Part shown: positions 63,623 to 64,000 of the stretch, one piece after another | How positions within the stretch are numbered: the first letter of the stretch is position 1 | Layout: each line of letters starts with the position of its first letter | Source: Montifringilla adamsi | Taxonomy: Eukaryota; Chordata; Aves; Passeriformes; Passeridae | Assembly (NCBI GenBank): GCA_017590115.1 | Contig: JAGGNK010012448.1 | Span: forward strand, 3,625,440 to 3,689,439 | DNA: 64,000 nt | Direction of reading: 5' to 3' | The notes under the pieces: generated by a model | What the model was told of the DNA's origin: nothing | What the model saw: only the letters and a program-made list of their open reading frames with translations | Databases searched by the model: none | Program-made: the position numbers and the translations under genes

Positions 63623-64000
63623 CTACACACGCAATGGAGTGAACAGTAAGTTGCGTTTCTATTTCCAGATAAAGTTTTTATAAAGAACAAAATGTTAGCA
63701 TTTTTAAACAGTTCTCAGATGATCCCTCCAAGTAAAATTCAAAATACTCACCTATGTTTCTAACAGAATGACATGTCTATATTTAGCTAATAAAAATCAC
63801 TGAATAGTGGTAAAATGACCATCAATTGTCTGAATTCTGTTACTGGCACAAGACTGGTTTTTTAACTTTCTCAGATAAGCATTATACTTTCATCATATAA
63901 AACCCTTAACATATACTGGTTTTTTCCCAAAAACACTTTTAGTTACAAACAATTCCCCAGGACATTGACATAAAAAGAAGCAGGCCTGAATGTGAAGCAT
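63623..64000 (-). other. VPS13A: VPS13A intron upstream of w1 (partial)
   Basis: I looked for the preceding exon (expected peptide near LDNLFAYWNVKS) on the minus strand and did not find it, so this is intron continuing beyond the window. Confidence 0.75.

Overview
The window is a stretch of vertebrate, almost certainly avian, nuclear DNA. It lies inside one large gene read on the minus strand: VPS13A (chorein), a bridge-like lipid-transfer protein. The avian call rests on several CR1 LINE copies with bird-type 3' ends, one LTR that resembles LTRs I know from songbirds, and compact introns: 43 exons in about 62.5 kb, where the human gene is several times longer. The species cannot be named from the sequence. 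The human orthologue is on 9q21, a segment that corresponds to the avian Z chromosome, so Z linkage is expected but cannot be seen here.

Layout. Transcription runs from high to low coordinates. The first exon seen (63565-63622) encodes about residue 234 in human numbering. The last (1139-1272) ends at about residue 2450. The start codon and Chorein_N domain lie beyond position 64000; the APT1, ATG2_C and PH-like C-terminal parts lie before position 1. The 43 exons sum to 6650 nt, about 2216 codons, with one open frame and compatible phases at every junction. I traced each exon by reverse-complementing the sequence, finding splice sites and comparing the peptide with remembered VPS13A sequence. 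Nothing suggests a pseudogene.

Protein regions. From 63.6 to about 41 kb: the rest of the N-terminal hydrophobic-groove region, including a Trp-rich loop. At 36.5 kb: an FFAT motif for binding VAP at the ER. From 36 to 13.5 kb: the middle repeats of the groove. From 13.4 to 1.1 kb: the VAB adaptor-binding domain, in which all six repeats keep their characteristic Asn.

Non-coding content. The introns hold seven CR1 copies longer than 300 bp plus one short CR1 fragment, all on the plus strand, antisense to VPS13A. The 6.7 kb intron at 22.9-29.5 kb carries two in head-to-tail order, one with remnants of ORF1, endonuclease and reverse transcriptase and a 10-bp satellite. A second CR1 pair lies at 47.4-48.9 kb. 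A probable solo LTR lies at 17.9-18.4 kb. There are AT microsatellites and a 107-bp dispersed duplication inside one intron (50.0 and 52.5 kb).

No second protein-coding gene, RNA gene or undescribed system was found. The points most worth checking are one GC-AG intron, the 107-bp duplication with flanking 21-bp direct repeats, the satellite inside CR1 ORF1, and the one-sided orientation of the mobile elements.
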